64,000 bases of DNA, from contig CAWFWZ010000008.1 in assembly GCA_963819645.1 (NCBI GenBank), forward strand, positions 97,653 through 161,652. Reading direction: 5' to 3'. Numbering within the stretch: position 1 is the stretch's first letter; each line of letters begins with the position of its first letter. The notes under the pieces are model-generated. The model searched no databases. It had not been told where the DNA came from and was given only the letters and a program-made list of their open reading frames with translations. This DNA comes from CAVVDY01 sp963819645 (GTDB lineage: Bacteria; Acidobacteriota; Terriglobia; Terriglobales; Acidobacteriaceae). The translations under genes were made by a program, and so were the position numbers. Positions 54,691 through 63,264 of the stretch are shown piece by piece.

Positions 54691-55105
54691 AAGAGTCTCC
54701 TTTCTCTGTGACCCACACTACGTCACGTACTACCACAATGCTGGGTTCGCCATACGCGGTAGCGTCCGCCGCGCCAGCGGCTTCGTCCAGAGTCGGCATG
54801 TCGTACAAGTGCCCTGTCCGGACTGCTCCTGGATGACGGGCAAACCGGCGGACAGGGACAGAGATCCTCCCATCGACTTCCACAACAGAACGGGCCTCCA
54901 GCTCTAGCTGGGTGTCGCCTACGAGCACGACCGTATGACTCTTATGCTGCAATAGAATGCAGTGCCGGGCACGGTTCACGGCGATTCATCAAGGCCCAGC
55001 TCCGGTCAACCAGCTCCGGATAAGCTGAAAGCCGATCCGCAATCGGCTGACTGTCCTGTTTCAAGGCATAGCCGACAGCCATAAAACTCTTGCCGAATGG
55101 CGGGC
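54691..55105 (-). pseudogene. disrupted gene of unknown function next to the IS91 unit
   Basis: Two frames join by one shift near 54970: 'FMAVGYALKQDSQPIADRLS' ... 'DRSWALMNR' and 'HCILLQHKSHTVVLVGDTQL' ... 'RTGHLYDMPTLDEAAGAAD'. No start is visible, and the frame is cut by the integrase gene, so this seems a fragment of a gene into which the element inserted. Its 'EAAGAADATAYG' is encoded by the same DNA that forms the right-end motif (54754-54784), so part of this reading may be accidental. A hairpin CCCTGTCCG/CGGACAGGG lies at 54812-54857. Confidence 0.35.
54754..54784 (-). repeat. right end motif of the IS91 unit
   Basis: Bases 54754-54780 are the exact reverse complement of 29409-29435, and 54762-54784 are the inverted copy of 52390-52412 (GAAGCCGCTGGCGCGGCGGA...). 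Together with 52300-52427 it brackets the transposase-integrase pair in inverted orientation. Confidence 0.5.
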
Positions 55106-55141
55106 TGAAAGACCGCCTTCGACGCTCCTCTTCCGTTGCAG

Positions 55142-56077
55142 CAGATCGCGACTTGGGGCGGGGGCGGGGGGAAGACAAACCAGATAACACTACTTGCACC
55201 ATCTGATGGCGTAAGCCTAGTGACAGAGGGGCGCCTCAAAGACCATAGCCCATGGCTAAAAGAGGAGGCGGCCGGGGCCCAACTCCAACCTACACACACT
55301 ACTTCGTCAACCTCAGACATAGACCCTCCCATACAAAGCATTCCCCCATGTCTGCCCAAAGCGGCAATCGGGCCAGTACGCATTCCTCCACAACCCAACC
55401 TGCATTAGCCCAGGGAGATTGACCGGCTACGAGCACACTCACACCTCTATCCCTACGGCAGTAGATTGCAGTTGGCGGCAAAGGGGCGTTCCCGGGGCCA
55501 AGGGAAGATCCGGCTGCAGCGCCGGATATCTCAGTCCCCCTCTGAACGGCCGAAAGCTGGCTTTCGGCGCGAGGCGATGCAGAGCCGGTCGGACAGGCGG
55601 GGCGGCGGGCGGCGGGGAAGACAACACCAACAACACATTGAAACCTGAGCAACAGAAAGCTCCTCATCAAGTGAGGTGCCCATCAAAATGACTCGACCCC
55701 CACCAGCATCTACCCTCCTACACGCACTACTCTCTTCATCAACCACAAACACATACCAGCATCAGGACGCTAAAGAGCGGCAATCGCACAGCCGCTACTG
55801 TAACGTCGGACTATGCAGGTTCAAGTTGCCCAGAAATGCGCGATGCGTGAAGATGAGAGCACTCTTTCACCCCTGTCATCGGCAGTAGATTGCAATTCGC
55901 GGCAAACAGAATGGCCGTTTTCGCCCGGACTTCTCCTCCTGGGCCGCTAAGCCCGATCACAAGCCCGCAAAAGTCGCCGTTTCGAGCCGAGCAGAAACCC
56001 CTGAAACCGTTGCCCGCAGCGGCTCGAACCCGTCTTTCGGCATTCAGAGTCCGGCAGCAGATGGCCATCGCGGCAAC
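55142..56077. repeat. non-coding zone of imperfect ~430-base tandem repeats
   Basis: Matching segments recur in the same order: GAAGACAA at 55171 and 55617, TACACACACTAC / TACACGCACTAC at 55291 and 55719, GCGGCAATCG at 55361 and 55777, and a 27-base block with two differences at 55456 and 55880. A third, more diverged block lies at 56052. Two perfect hairpins occur (55508-55527 and 55549-55568). No frame here resembles a protein, and base composition (A/C-rich runs among G-rich runs) differs from the neighbours. Confidence 0.5.
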
Positions 56078-56129
56078 AGCACGCGTGAGGAAACACTAGG
56101 TCAAACAAGCCAAAAACAATAAAACAGTG

Positions 56130-56560
56130 ATGACTTATCCAGCGTCAGGTACATCTTCATGGGCTTGCCGCGGCCGCCGCCGGCGGACGGGGTCTCGACG
56201 GTGCGGACGTTGGCGCCCATGCCGCTGACCACCCAGGTACGGCCGGGAGCAACTTCGTTGTCCCAGAGCTGCTTGGCGGCGAAGGTAAAGGGGCGTAGCC
56301 GCCGGGGATGACTTTGCCACCGGATTCGAGCACGACCTGGTAGTCCTTCATGCCCTGGGTAAGATCTTTGATCTTGGCGGAGACGCCGGTGCCGGCTTCG
56401 CCCTTCATCTTGGTGACCGAGAAGTTGCCGAGGACGTGGCCGCCGGTGTAGCCGACCAGGCCGGAGAGGTTGACCAGCAGGTTGTAGGCCGCGGCATTGA
56501 TGACCCAGTTGTTACGGGCAGCCAGGAAACGCTCTTCTCTTTGGTGGACGACCCAGGTTG
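56130..56560 (-). pseudogene. 3' part of a gene of unknown function, truncated at its 5' end
   Basis: The minus strand encodes 'RNNWVINAAAYNLLVNLSGL', 'GGHVLGNFSVTKMKGEAGTG' and, after a shift near 56293, 'LWDNEVAPGRTWVVSGMGAN' ending at 'KPMKMYLTLDKSS'. The sequence is protein-like, but no start exists: homology-like reading stops at about 56560, where the promoter of the recombinase cassette begins. The cassette probably replaced its 5' end. Family not recognised. Confidence 0.4.
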
Positions 56561-56573
56561 CGCTACTCTCTCC

Positions 56574-56603
56574 TTGACTACTGAGAGATATCTCAGTTAT
56601 TAA
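56574..56603 (+). promoter_or_regulatory. promoter with an operator-like dyad in the -35/-10 spacer
   Basis: TTGACT (56574-56579) and TTATTA (56597-56602) are 17 bases apart. The spacer contains the dyad ACTGAGA-GATA-TCTCAGT (56580-56597), positioned so that a bound repressor would block polymerase. The Shine-Dalgarno AAGGAGAG immediately follows, so the 5' leader would be very short; the true start could lie slightly differently. Confidence 0.5.
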
Positions 56604-56615
56604 GGAGAGTGCACT

Positions 56616-56834
56616 ATGAAACAGGACCGCCGCCGTCGTCACCTTCGCCCCCGTGCCACCCGCTGTCAGGTTAATCAGGAACTCCGTCGGGCACGTAGCT
56701 GCTATCAGCTTCTGAAGATTGAAGCTGCCTTGGAGCTGGGCCGCCCCGCCCCCGACCTTTCCCGCCTGCGCTGGCTGCACAACCAGGTCCTCGCCGGCGA
56801 GGACGTTATCTCCACCCTGGAGGCCTATTCATGA
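56616..56834 (+). CDS. small basic protein, first gene of a recombinase cassette
   Basis: The 72-residue protein has an excellent ribosome binding site (AAGGAGAG, six bases). The N-terminus is Arg-rich ('KQDRRRRHLRPRATRCQ') and the rest is helical ('LRRARSCYQLLKIEAALELG', 'LRWLHNQVLAGEDVIS'). It overlaps the recombinase start by four bases (ATGA), so it is certainly translated with it. It may be a DNA-binding accessory or recombination-directionality factor, or the repressor of the dyad upstream; no family is recognised. Confidence 0.65.
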   Translation: MKQDRRRRHLRPRATRCQVNQELRRARSCYQLLKIEAALELGRPAPDLSRLRWLHNQVLAGEDVISTLEAYS

Positions 56835-57427
56835 GCAAACGCGCCGTGTTGTACATGCGCGTCAGTAGTCTGGACCAGCACCCCGAATCGCAGCTGCTCG
56901 ACTTGCGGATGATGGCTGCCCAGCGCGGCTATGAAGTCGTCCGCGAGTACACCGACAAGATCTCCGGCACCCGAGCCAAGCGCCCGGGACTGGACCAACT
57001 CCTGTACGACGCCCACCGCGGCCAGTTCGATGTGCTATTGGTGTGGGCCTTCGATCGACTGGCCCGCTCGGTGAAGCACTTCCTCGAAGTGCTCGATGAA
57101 CTGACGCATCTTCAGATCGAGTTCATCAGCTTCCGCGAGAACGTCGATACCTCGGGGCCGCTCGGGCGGGCCATGATCGTGATCATCGGCGCAATCGCAG
57201 AGTTGGAGAGAAACCTGATTGTCGAACGCGTCCGCGCCGGCATGCGTCGGGCGAAGCTGGAAGGCCGCCGGCTCGGGCGTCCCCCACTCAATGTGGATCA
57301 CGACGCCCTCCTCCGTGATCGCCAGCGCGGTCAGAGCCTCACGCAAATCGCCAAGGCGCACGGGATCTCCCGGGCGTCGGTGGTAAGGCTGTTGCGAAAC
57401 GACACTCGCGAGGGCACCGCAGCGTGA
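56831..57427 (+). CDS. serine recombinase (resolvase/invertase family)
   Basis: This is a 198-residue small serine recombinase. The catalytic Ser lies in 'YMRVSSLDQ' (residues 8-16), with conserved Arg residues in 'WAFDRLARS' and the 'GRAMIVIIGAIAELERNLIV' E-helix. The C-terminal helix-turn-helix is 'SLTQIAKAHGISRASVVRLL'. Length and domains match Tn3-type resolvases and Hin/Gin invertases. It overlaps both neighbours by four bases, so it is the centre of a tight three-gene operon. No Tn3 transposase is present. Confidence 0.92.
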   Translation: MSKRAVLYMRVSSLDQHPESQLLDLRMMAAQRGYEVVREYTDKISGTRAKRPGLDQLLYDAHRGQFDVLLVWAFDRLARSVKHFLEVLDELTHLQIEFISFRENVDTSGPLGRAMIVIIGAIAELERNLIVERVRAGMRRAKLEGRRLGRPPLNVDHDALLRDRQRGQSLTQIAKAHGISRASVVRLLRNDTREGTAA

Positions 57428-57807
57428 ACTACCTGAAGAAGGAACACTTCAAACGGTGCGTTGGTAAGCGCCGCTACCGCACAGGCGAGCTTGCGGACGC
57501 CGCGGCCCAGCGAGCTTCCGAGAGAAGCGGCGAGTTGATCATCAGCTATGAGTGCTACGACTGTGGTCGCTGGCACATCGGGCACGCTGATGCATCGCAG
57601 ATCGCAGCACGAAAGCCGGTGAAGCCGCTGTGTGTGATCTGTCAGCGGCCGATACCCGAACAGCGCCGACAGCAGGCGCGTCGCTCCGGCAACCTCACTA
57701 CTACATGCTCGCAACCATGCGCCAAGCAGTTGAAGCGGGAACGCAAAGCCCCCCGGCCAGCTTCCTCCGAGGATGGTTCAAAAGGGTCTCCGCAACAGCC
57801 CTCGTAA
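57424..57807 (+). CDS. small protein with zinc-ribbon-like cysteines
   Basis: The 127-residue protein starts at GTG 57424, overlapping the recombinase stop (GTGA). Cys/His pairs appear in 'YECYDCGRWHIGH', 'PLCVICQRPIP' and 'TTTCSQPCAKQL', suggesting one or two zinc sites. The ends are basic and likely bind nucleic acid. I do not recognise the family; the operon position suggests a partner of the recombinase. Confidence 0.65.
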   Translation: MNYLKKEHFKRCVGKRRYRTGELADAAAQRASERSGELIISYECYDCGRWHIGHADASQIAARKPVKPLCVICQRPIPEQRRQQARRSGNLTTTCSQPCAKQLKRERKAPRPASSEDGSKGSPQQPS

Positions 57808-57817
57808 ACACAACAAA

Positions 57818-57843
57818 ACAGGCGGTCGAAAACGGCCGCCTGT
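57818..57843. terminator. bidirectional terminator between convergent genes
   Basis: ACAGGCGG and CCGCCTGT form an eight-base stem around a ten-base loop. On the minus strand the stem is followed by TTTTGTTG, a fair T-run, so it best terminates the leftward CHAT transcript. It can also end the rightward recombinase operon. Confidence 0.6.
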
Positions 57844-58066
57844 GCTGGTCCAAAAGGTGTGCCTTATGAGCAGGCGTTCGCCGCGAGGTGTCTGCTGAGC
57901 TCAGGAGGTTAGGACGGTCATCCCGGTGAGTCCCCACTGCAGCGCGTATATCCCGACAAGCTTCCGAAGATCCTCATAAGGCATGGGTTGTTATACGGAA
58001 CTGCCATGACGACAACGTGACCGCTCTCTATGAACCTTGCAGACGCCTGGCTACGGCCAACTGCAC

Positions 58067-61000
58067 TCACCAGGAACCCATGTAACTGAATGCAGCCCAG
58101 TCGCGGTACTGAGGCCGTAAGGACCGAGTGAAGGACTGCGCGATTCGGAAAGCTTCCAGTTTTGTGGTGCCCTTCGCGAAGCTCTCCATATAGCGATCCG
58201 AAGAAAGCCCTAGCCGCCGTCTTATCGACCGGCCAAAGCGTTCCGATGATTGTTGCTGCACCGGCAACAAGAGCATTGGCAGAAAGTCCCCTAAGATTGT
58301 CTCCAAGATCAACACGCCCCAGTGCCGTCTCGCAGGCGCTATCAGGGTCAACAAGTCCAGTCCACGCAGATCCAAACGCAGCAACTCGTAAGCGTAGAGG
58401 ATGCCGTCGTTGTCTGCGTCCGGCGAAACATACACCCGTTGAAATGACGGCGCGCTTACCGCATGAAGACCATGGGTTGCCAGGTGAATGCGGCGTGCGT
58501 TCAGAAAAGCGTTCCGTAGAGCCGTCTCTGTTGCCGCTTCGGCGAGCGGAGCCCGGTACGTTCGAACCCTTATCCTTGAATGCTCTTGCGACTACGGTCG
58601 CCTCAGCTTCTGCACCCGGAAGCACGGGCACCCGTGCGGTCTGCCGTTCTTGAACTCGATCCCGAAGCTGGTGTCGGAATATCCCGCACGGGAACTTGCC
58701 GACGCGCCGGATCCAGCAATGGGAGCTTCGGCATGTAAGTGACGGTCCAATCGTCGGCGAAGCAATCCGTTGCCATAAGGCAGCACGTGGAATGGGAAGA
58801 AATGCAGTGGCCCGTGGGGATTATTCACCGATGACGCTCCCTTGCTCATGCAGTCGACTAAGGATTTCCCCGACAGGCCCCGCCGCGTAATTGTGGATCT
58901 GAAGCGCTGCTTTAGCTGCTGTCTTACAAATCCATCGCCAGGATTCTCATTGATGCTCTCCCGCACTGAAGCTATCGGAAGCGAAAGCAGGTCACCCTGT
59001 TTCTCGTCCAAAAAAACCTGCATCCCGGGAAGGCCATAGCCGATGATTACTCCGTATACGCTCTGGTCCGTAAGAATAGTGACGTAAAGCCCGGCTTGAC
59101 CTTGCGGAGTAATGCCCGAATAGTAAGTGACGAGGACAGTGTCAGGCCCGAACGCTTCTTATCTTTTCGGGAACAGGTATCCACCTCTGCGATGGTACAG
59201 GTGTGGCACTGATGCCGCGCTGCAGCTCAGCATCGTAGCTGATCTCGAGATTGTAGGCCTGCGTCGGGGTTCGCCCGTCCGCATTTCCTCCTCTCCCAGA
59301 AAAAAGGGTGACTAATTCGATCTCAGTCAGCGCTCCGCGGGGGAACGCGATCCGAGGCTCCAGTGGTGGCCCGCATCCTGTCAATGCGACTCAAAAGGCC
59401 GCGACTCTCGTCGGAATGAATCCAGGCAACTGCCCGCCGGACCGCAGCGCACCAGCAAATCCGGCGCCCTTGACTGCATCCATCAAGAGCATGAGCAGAA
59501 CCGTATTCACGCGGCCGTCCTGAGCTATCGTCGGCACAAATTGCCGACACAAGTTGCTGACTCGGCGTACGACGGAAGGGCCCCCTTGCCTTTCCAGTTC
59601 GGGTATGACTCCTCCGAACGCGGCTACGAAGTAGTCCACATGGTCCTGCGCGCGCATTACCAGATCGGCTGCGCCGGCGAGCATCTCGTCCGCTAGTTCC
59701 GGCGATTTCGGAGCGCAGCAACTTAGCTGCGGCCAATCCGTAGTTCTTAATCGATTCGGGATAGTTATTGTTGTGAAATTCGTTGGACGCCATGCCCTGA
59801 TAAAGCATGCCTGCGAGCCACCATAGGAGCGGGAGAAACTCGGCCGTAAATCCAGTGTCGACTTCCGTCGCCATCTGCAGAACTTGTATGCCCTCATCTT
59901 CGCGATTCGGGCCTGAACTCGCGGCCGCCACCGACACCAAACTCGCCGCCCAGCTCAATTGGATCGGCTCACGTTTCGCCGCCTGCCTTTTGAATTCCCC
60001 TGCGGATCGAAGGGGCGCCGCCGAGTCATAGGGGACAGGCAGAGAGATCTGCCCGAGGTAACTGGTTCCCGTAGTGAAAAAGCCTCGCCGCGCCGTCTCT
60101 TCGCGATGCGGAGCCGTCGATGGGCAGGGCTTACGCCAGAGCGATAGCGACATTTCAGAGCTCGTCTACTATCAGCGAGGCGGCCCGGTTAAGCAGATCG
60201 CTCGCCTCGATGTTGCCCATTCGGCTTACAAGCTGTGATGTTTCGGTCGCTAGCAGTTCGCTGCTCTTTGCCATCCATTCACCTGCCGTTGATTCCGGCG
60301 ATTCATCCAAAGGAATCTCGGCGAACGCAATTCGCGAATCGATCGTCGCGCGCACGCTGACGTAACGCTCATCGCTCCGGTAGCCGCTTGGCCTCTTGTA
60401 CCTGGGCGGCCAGATCAGGAGCAGGCTTTCCGCCTGCGATTTGCTTCCATACCTCCGCCTCGATGTGCCCTTTCAGGCTCAATCCACGTTCGCTTCCGGT
60501 GCGCCTGTCGGCAGAGTCCAGAAAAAACTGGGAAGAGGCTGCGAAAGCCGCAACTGGCTCCGGAACCACGATGGCGGCCCGTTCGGCATCGCTCAATTGA
60601 GCTCCGAAGTATTCGAGCGGTCGGCGCCTCCATGTGTTGATCTGTTGATCGAAGCCCGGCACGGTGCGCTGATATATATACGGATCGAGGTGCAGAGACG
60701 CCTAAAGCAAATTGCAGCGATCCGGTGAGAGCAATGGCTCCGGGCTAACATTGAGAACTCGATTCGCTCGTTCGAGTGCGTCGGTGAACAGACGGCCGTC
60801 CGCAAGCTCCCAAACAAGACGCGCAACTATAGTTGCGTAAGCGCTAACAGCAATCACCTCCATCAATGGCTGTTCAGCTGCGGACGCGGACGATGCCCGG
60901 CGCGCGTCGAGCGACACCCGGATCAGCTTCTGTGCGCGCAATGGCTGCTTCCAGTCGTCACCGTTTGCTTGGCCCTCGTTGTAGAAACTAAGGGTCCTGA

Positions 61001-61355
61001 TGTACAAGGGCGACAGATTCTCGTACACATGCGCGTCTGAAACTAATCTCTTGGCATAGTCTTCGTCGATTTCGCCATTGAGCAGGCGACCGTGCGATGA
61101 TAGCTCGAGGGGACCATGCCCCTGAGGATACGATCGCGGACTGTTAACCAGCTTTTGATACACCCCTTGTATAAACTGCAGTGCCCGGTCAGCACCTTCT
61201 CGTTTGGCAGGTGGACACGACTGCGACCACACTCTGAACTCAGGCAAGGCTGCCGCCGAGAGCAGTACGGGGTTCGCGAACAGGACGTCAGTGGCTAGCC
61301 GTGGGTTTTGAGCGGCGGCCAACTGCTGGAATTTCTGGACTGCGAATGACGGCAT
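58067..61355 (-). pseudogene. CHAT-domain (caspase-like protease) protein, multiply frameshifted
   Basis: From ATG 61355 the minus strand encodes a helical N-terminal region ('FAVQKFQQLAAAQNPRLATD', 'ALPEFRVWSQSCPPAKREGA'). It continues through at least seven phase changes (readable pieces at 60369-60662, 59391-59897, 59142-59384, 58592-59023) to a CHAT domain. The catalytic His is in ATHG near 58473 and the catalytic Cys in ACETALG near 58333, followed by 'LVAGAATIIGTLWPVD' and the end 'YRDWAAFSYMGSW'. Restored length is about 1090 residues. One in-frame stop (60702-60704) is the only apparent nonsense codon. CHAT proteins are clan CD proteases of regulated cell death. It is divergent from the caspase gene. 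Confidence 0.75.
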
Positions 61356-61470
61356 ACATACCTTTCGGGCTGCGAAAGCTGCGGAATTATGTTATATGTA
61401 CCCGCTAACTGCCGCTTCTTTGGCTCTAACGCCGATTTGAAACCAGCGGCATTTCAGGAGGTGACATTTT
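61356..61470. promoter_or_regulatory. divergent promoter region of the CHAT and caspase genes
   Basis: The two genes start only 115 bases apart in opposite directions, so their promoters overlap and are probably co-regulated. An AT-rich segment TTATGTTATATGT (61387-61399) could serve as a -10 region. AGGAGGTG (about 61456-61463) is the strong ribosome binding site of the caspase gene. Confidence 0.4.
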
Positions 61471-63264
61471 ATGGTGCGCTCGGGAGTCTTCGTTGGGGTG
61501 AACAAGACGGGCAACTTACAGAAACTGAACGATGCGGCCGCTGGCGCACAGCGGATGCATGCCTGGGCGCTGTCCCGAAGATTCCGGACAAAACTCATGC
61601 GAAACTCATTACCGACGATGGCGGGAATAAAGTAACTCCCGACCTGATTTTTGATGCAATGAACGAGATGACCAGGGTTCTGGGGTGGATCAATTGATTC
61701 TTTATTTCGCCGGGCACGGCGTGAACATCAACCGCAGCGAGCATTGGCTGCTCAGGCGGATCGCCGTTGACCCCAACGCTGCCATCAACGTATCGGGCAG
61801 CGTGGAACTGGCAAGGTATTGCGGCATCGGCCATGTCGTTGTCATATCGGACGCCTGCCGCGTGGCGCAGAAGGTATTCAGGCTCAAACCGTGCGCGGAA
61901 TGGATGTGTTCCAATGTCAGCGTAGTCGACAAAGCGAAACCGGTCGATCAGTTCTTTGCTTGCGTCCTGGGCCGCACCGCTGCCGAGATACGCGATCCCG
62001 CAGTCGCGGCCGCGGCTTACTGCGCGCTCTACACCGGCGTTCTTCTTAAGGCGCTGGATGGGACTATGCAGACATACTTGAAGCCAGCGACAGCCCTGAT
62101 GATCTGGCCTACTACGTACGACCCGTGAACCTTGAGAGCTGTTGGAGCGAGAAAATCCGTTGGCAGTCCGAGCAAGAAATCTTCAGAACCGTAAACCAGA
62201 ACCCTGACGCCATTCTGATTGCACATACGATACAATTGGATTGCCAAGCTGGACAATCCTCCGCGCATCAACCGCGGTGGTGATGGCGAGCCGCTTGCGC
62301 CTCCACCTGCTCCGCCGTCGCCTACGGCGAGTCAAGGCGCTGAATGACTCTGGAGAGTGCAGTAAGAAGGGGAACAGGTATTTGCGCCGAGCCTTGCCAC
62401 AATTAAGACGAAGCCCAAGTCACATCGCGAAGAGCGCGACGTGCTTAGAGGATCGGAGTACGCCAATGCGGTTCAATTAGCGGACACGCTTGAGCAAATC
62501 GCTACCCCGCTTCGGGCCCGAACACTTTGAAACGGAGTGCGGAATCAAGGTACGGGGTTTTTAGGATGTTAGGGCTATGTTGCAGGGCCCGGAGTGACTA
62601 TCCAGACTCGCAGCGATGAAATTCTCTCGCTTCGTTTAGAACAGAGCGCCAAGAGTGTGCTTCTGCAATTTGATGGCGGTATCGGTACTGTCATCCTTCA
62701 ATTAGATACTGACCACGGTAAGTCTTCAGGACGGCGAACTGGTCGATGTTGGCGTTGAGCCCTCAGCCAATACCTCGCGATGGCAGGAGTTTTCGAGGAA
62801 GGCCGCCGAGATACGAACGTTGCGCGGTCTGGCGGCTTCAGCATCCCACCATGGGCGCTTCCGTCTTGACGCGATTAATTCGCTGGTAGTGGCCCGCGCG
62901 ATGCAGTATGCCAAGGGCATCGATCCAACGCTGAGTATTTCTATGCGGCTTATGCATATCATGACCTGCAGAATGAATAAAATGACAGTATTAACAATAG
63001 TACCAGCGCCGATGATCTCGGAACTATCCTATTCGACGTCGGGCGCTGGTTCAGCCGGTCGCTCTTCGAGAAAACAGTTAATAACAACTCGGGTGTAGTG
63101 TCATTTGCTCCACTCTCGCAAGGGTGGCCTCTCTTGTCAGCCAATCGAGTACGACGGCGAACTGACGGTATCGAAAGCACAATGCGCGAGTCCGTGTGGA
63201 TCCTATTCCAAGGCAGAGGCATGAAGATCTAGAGAACGCATTGCTATCGGGGGAGGTTCAGTGA
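61471..63264 (+). pseudogene. caspase-family (peptidase C14-like) protein, multiply frameshifted
   Basis: ATG 61471 follows AGGAGGTG. The reading 'RSGVFVGVNKTGNLQKLNDA' shifts to 'KTHAKLITDDGGNKVTPDLI' and then to 'VDQLILYFAGHGVNINRSEH', carrying the catalytic His (codon 61715-61717). 'VVVISDACRV' carries the catalytic Cys (codon 61856-61858), 47 residues further on, the normal caspase p20 spacing. A Pro-rich linker (about 62285-62330) leads to a C-terminal domain ('IRTLRGLAASASHHGRFRLD', 'RAMQYAKGIDPTLSI') ending 'HEDLENALLSGEVQ'. Restored length is about 595 residues. The stop overlaps the next ATG (TGATG). Confidence 0.78.

Noticed and set aside
55006..55670. Two minus-strand frames of 120-130 codons
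   Set aside because: They run through the tandem-repeat zone, have Cys/Pro-rich composition unlike proteins, and do not stay in the same frame between repeat units.
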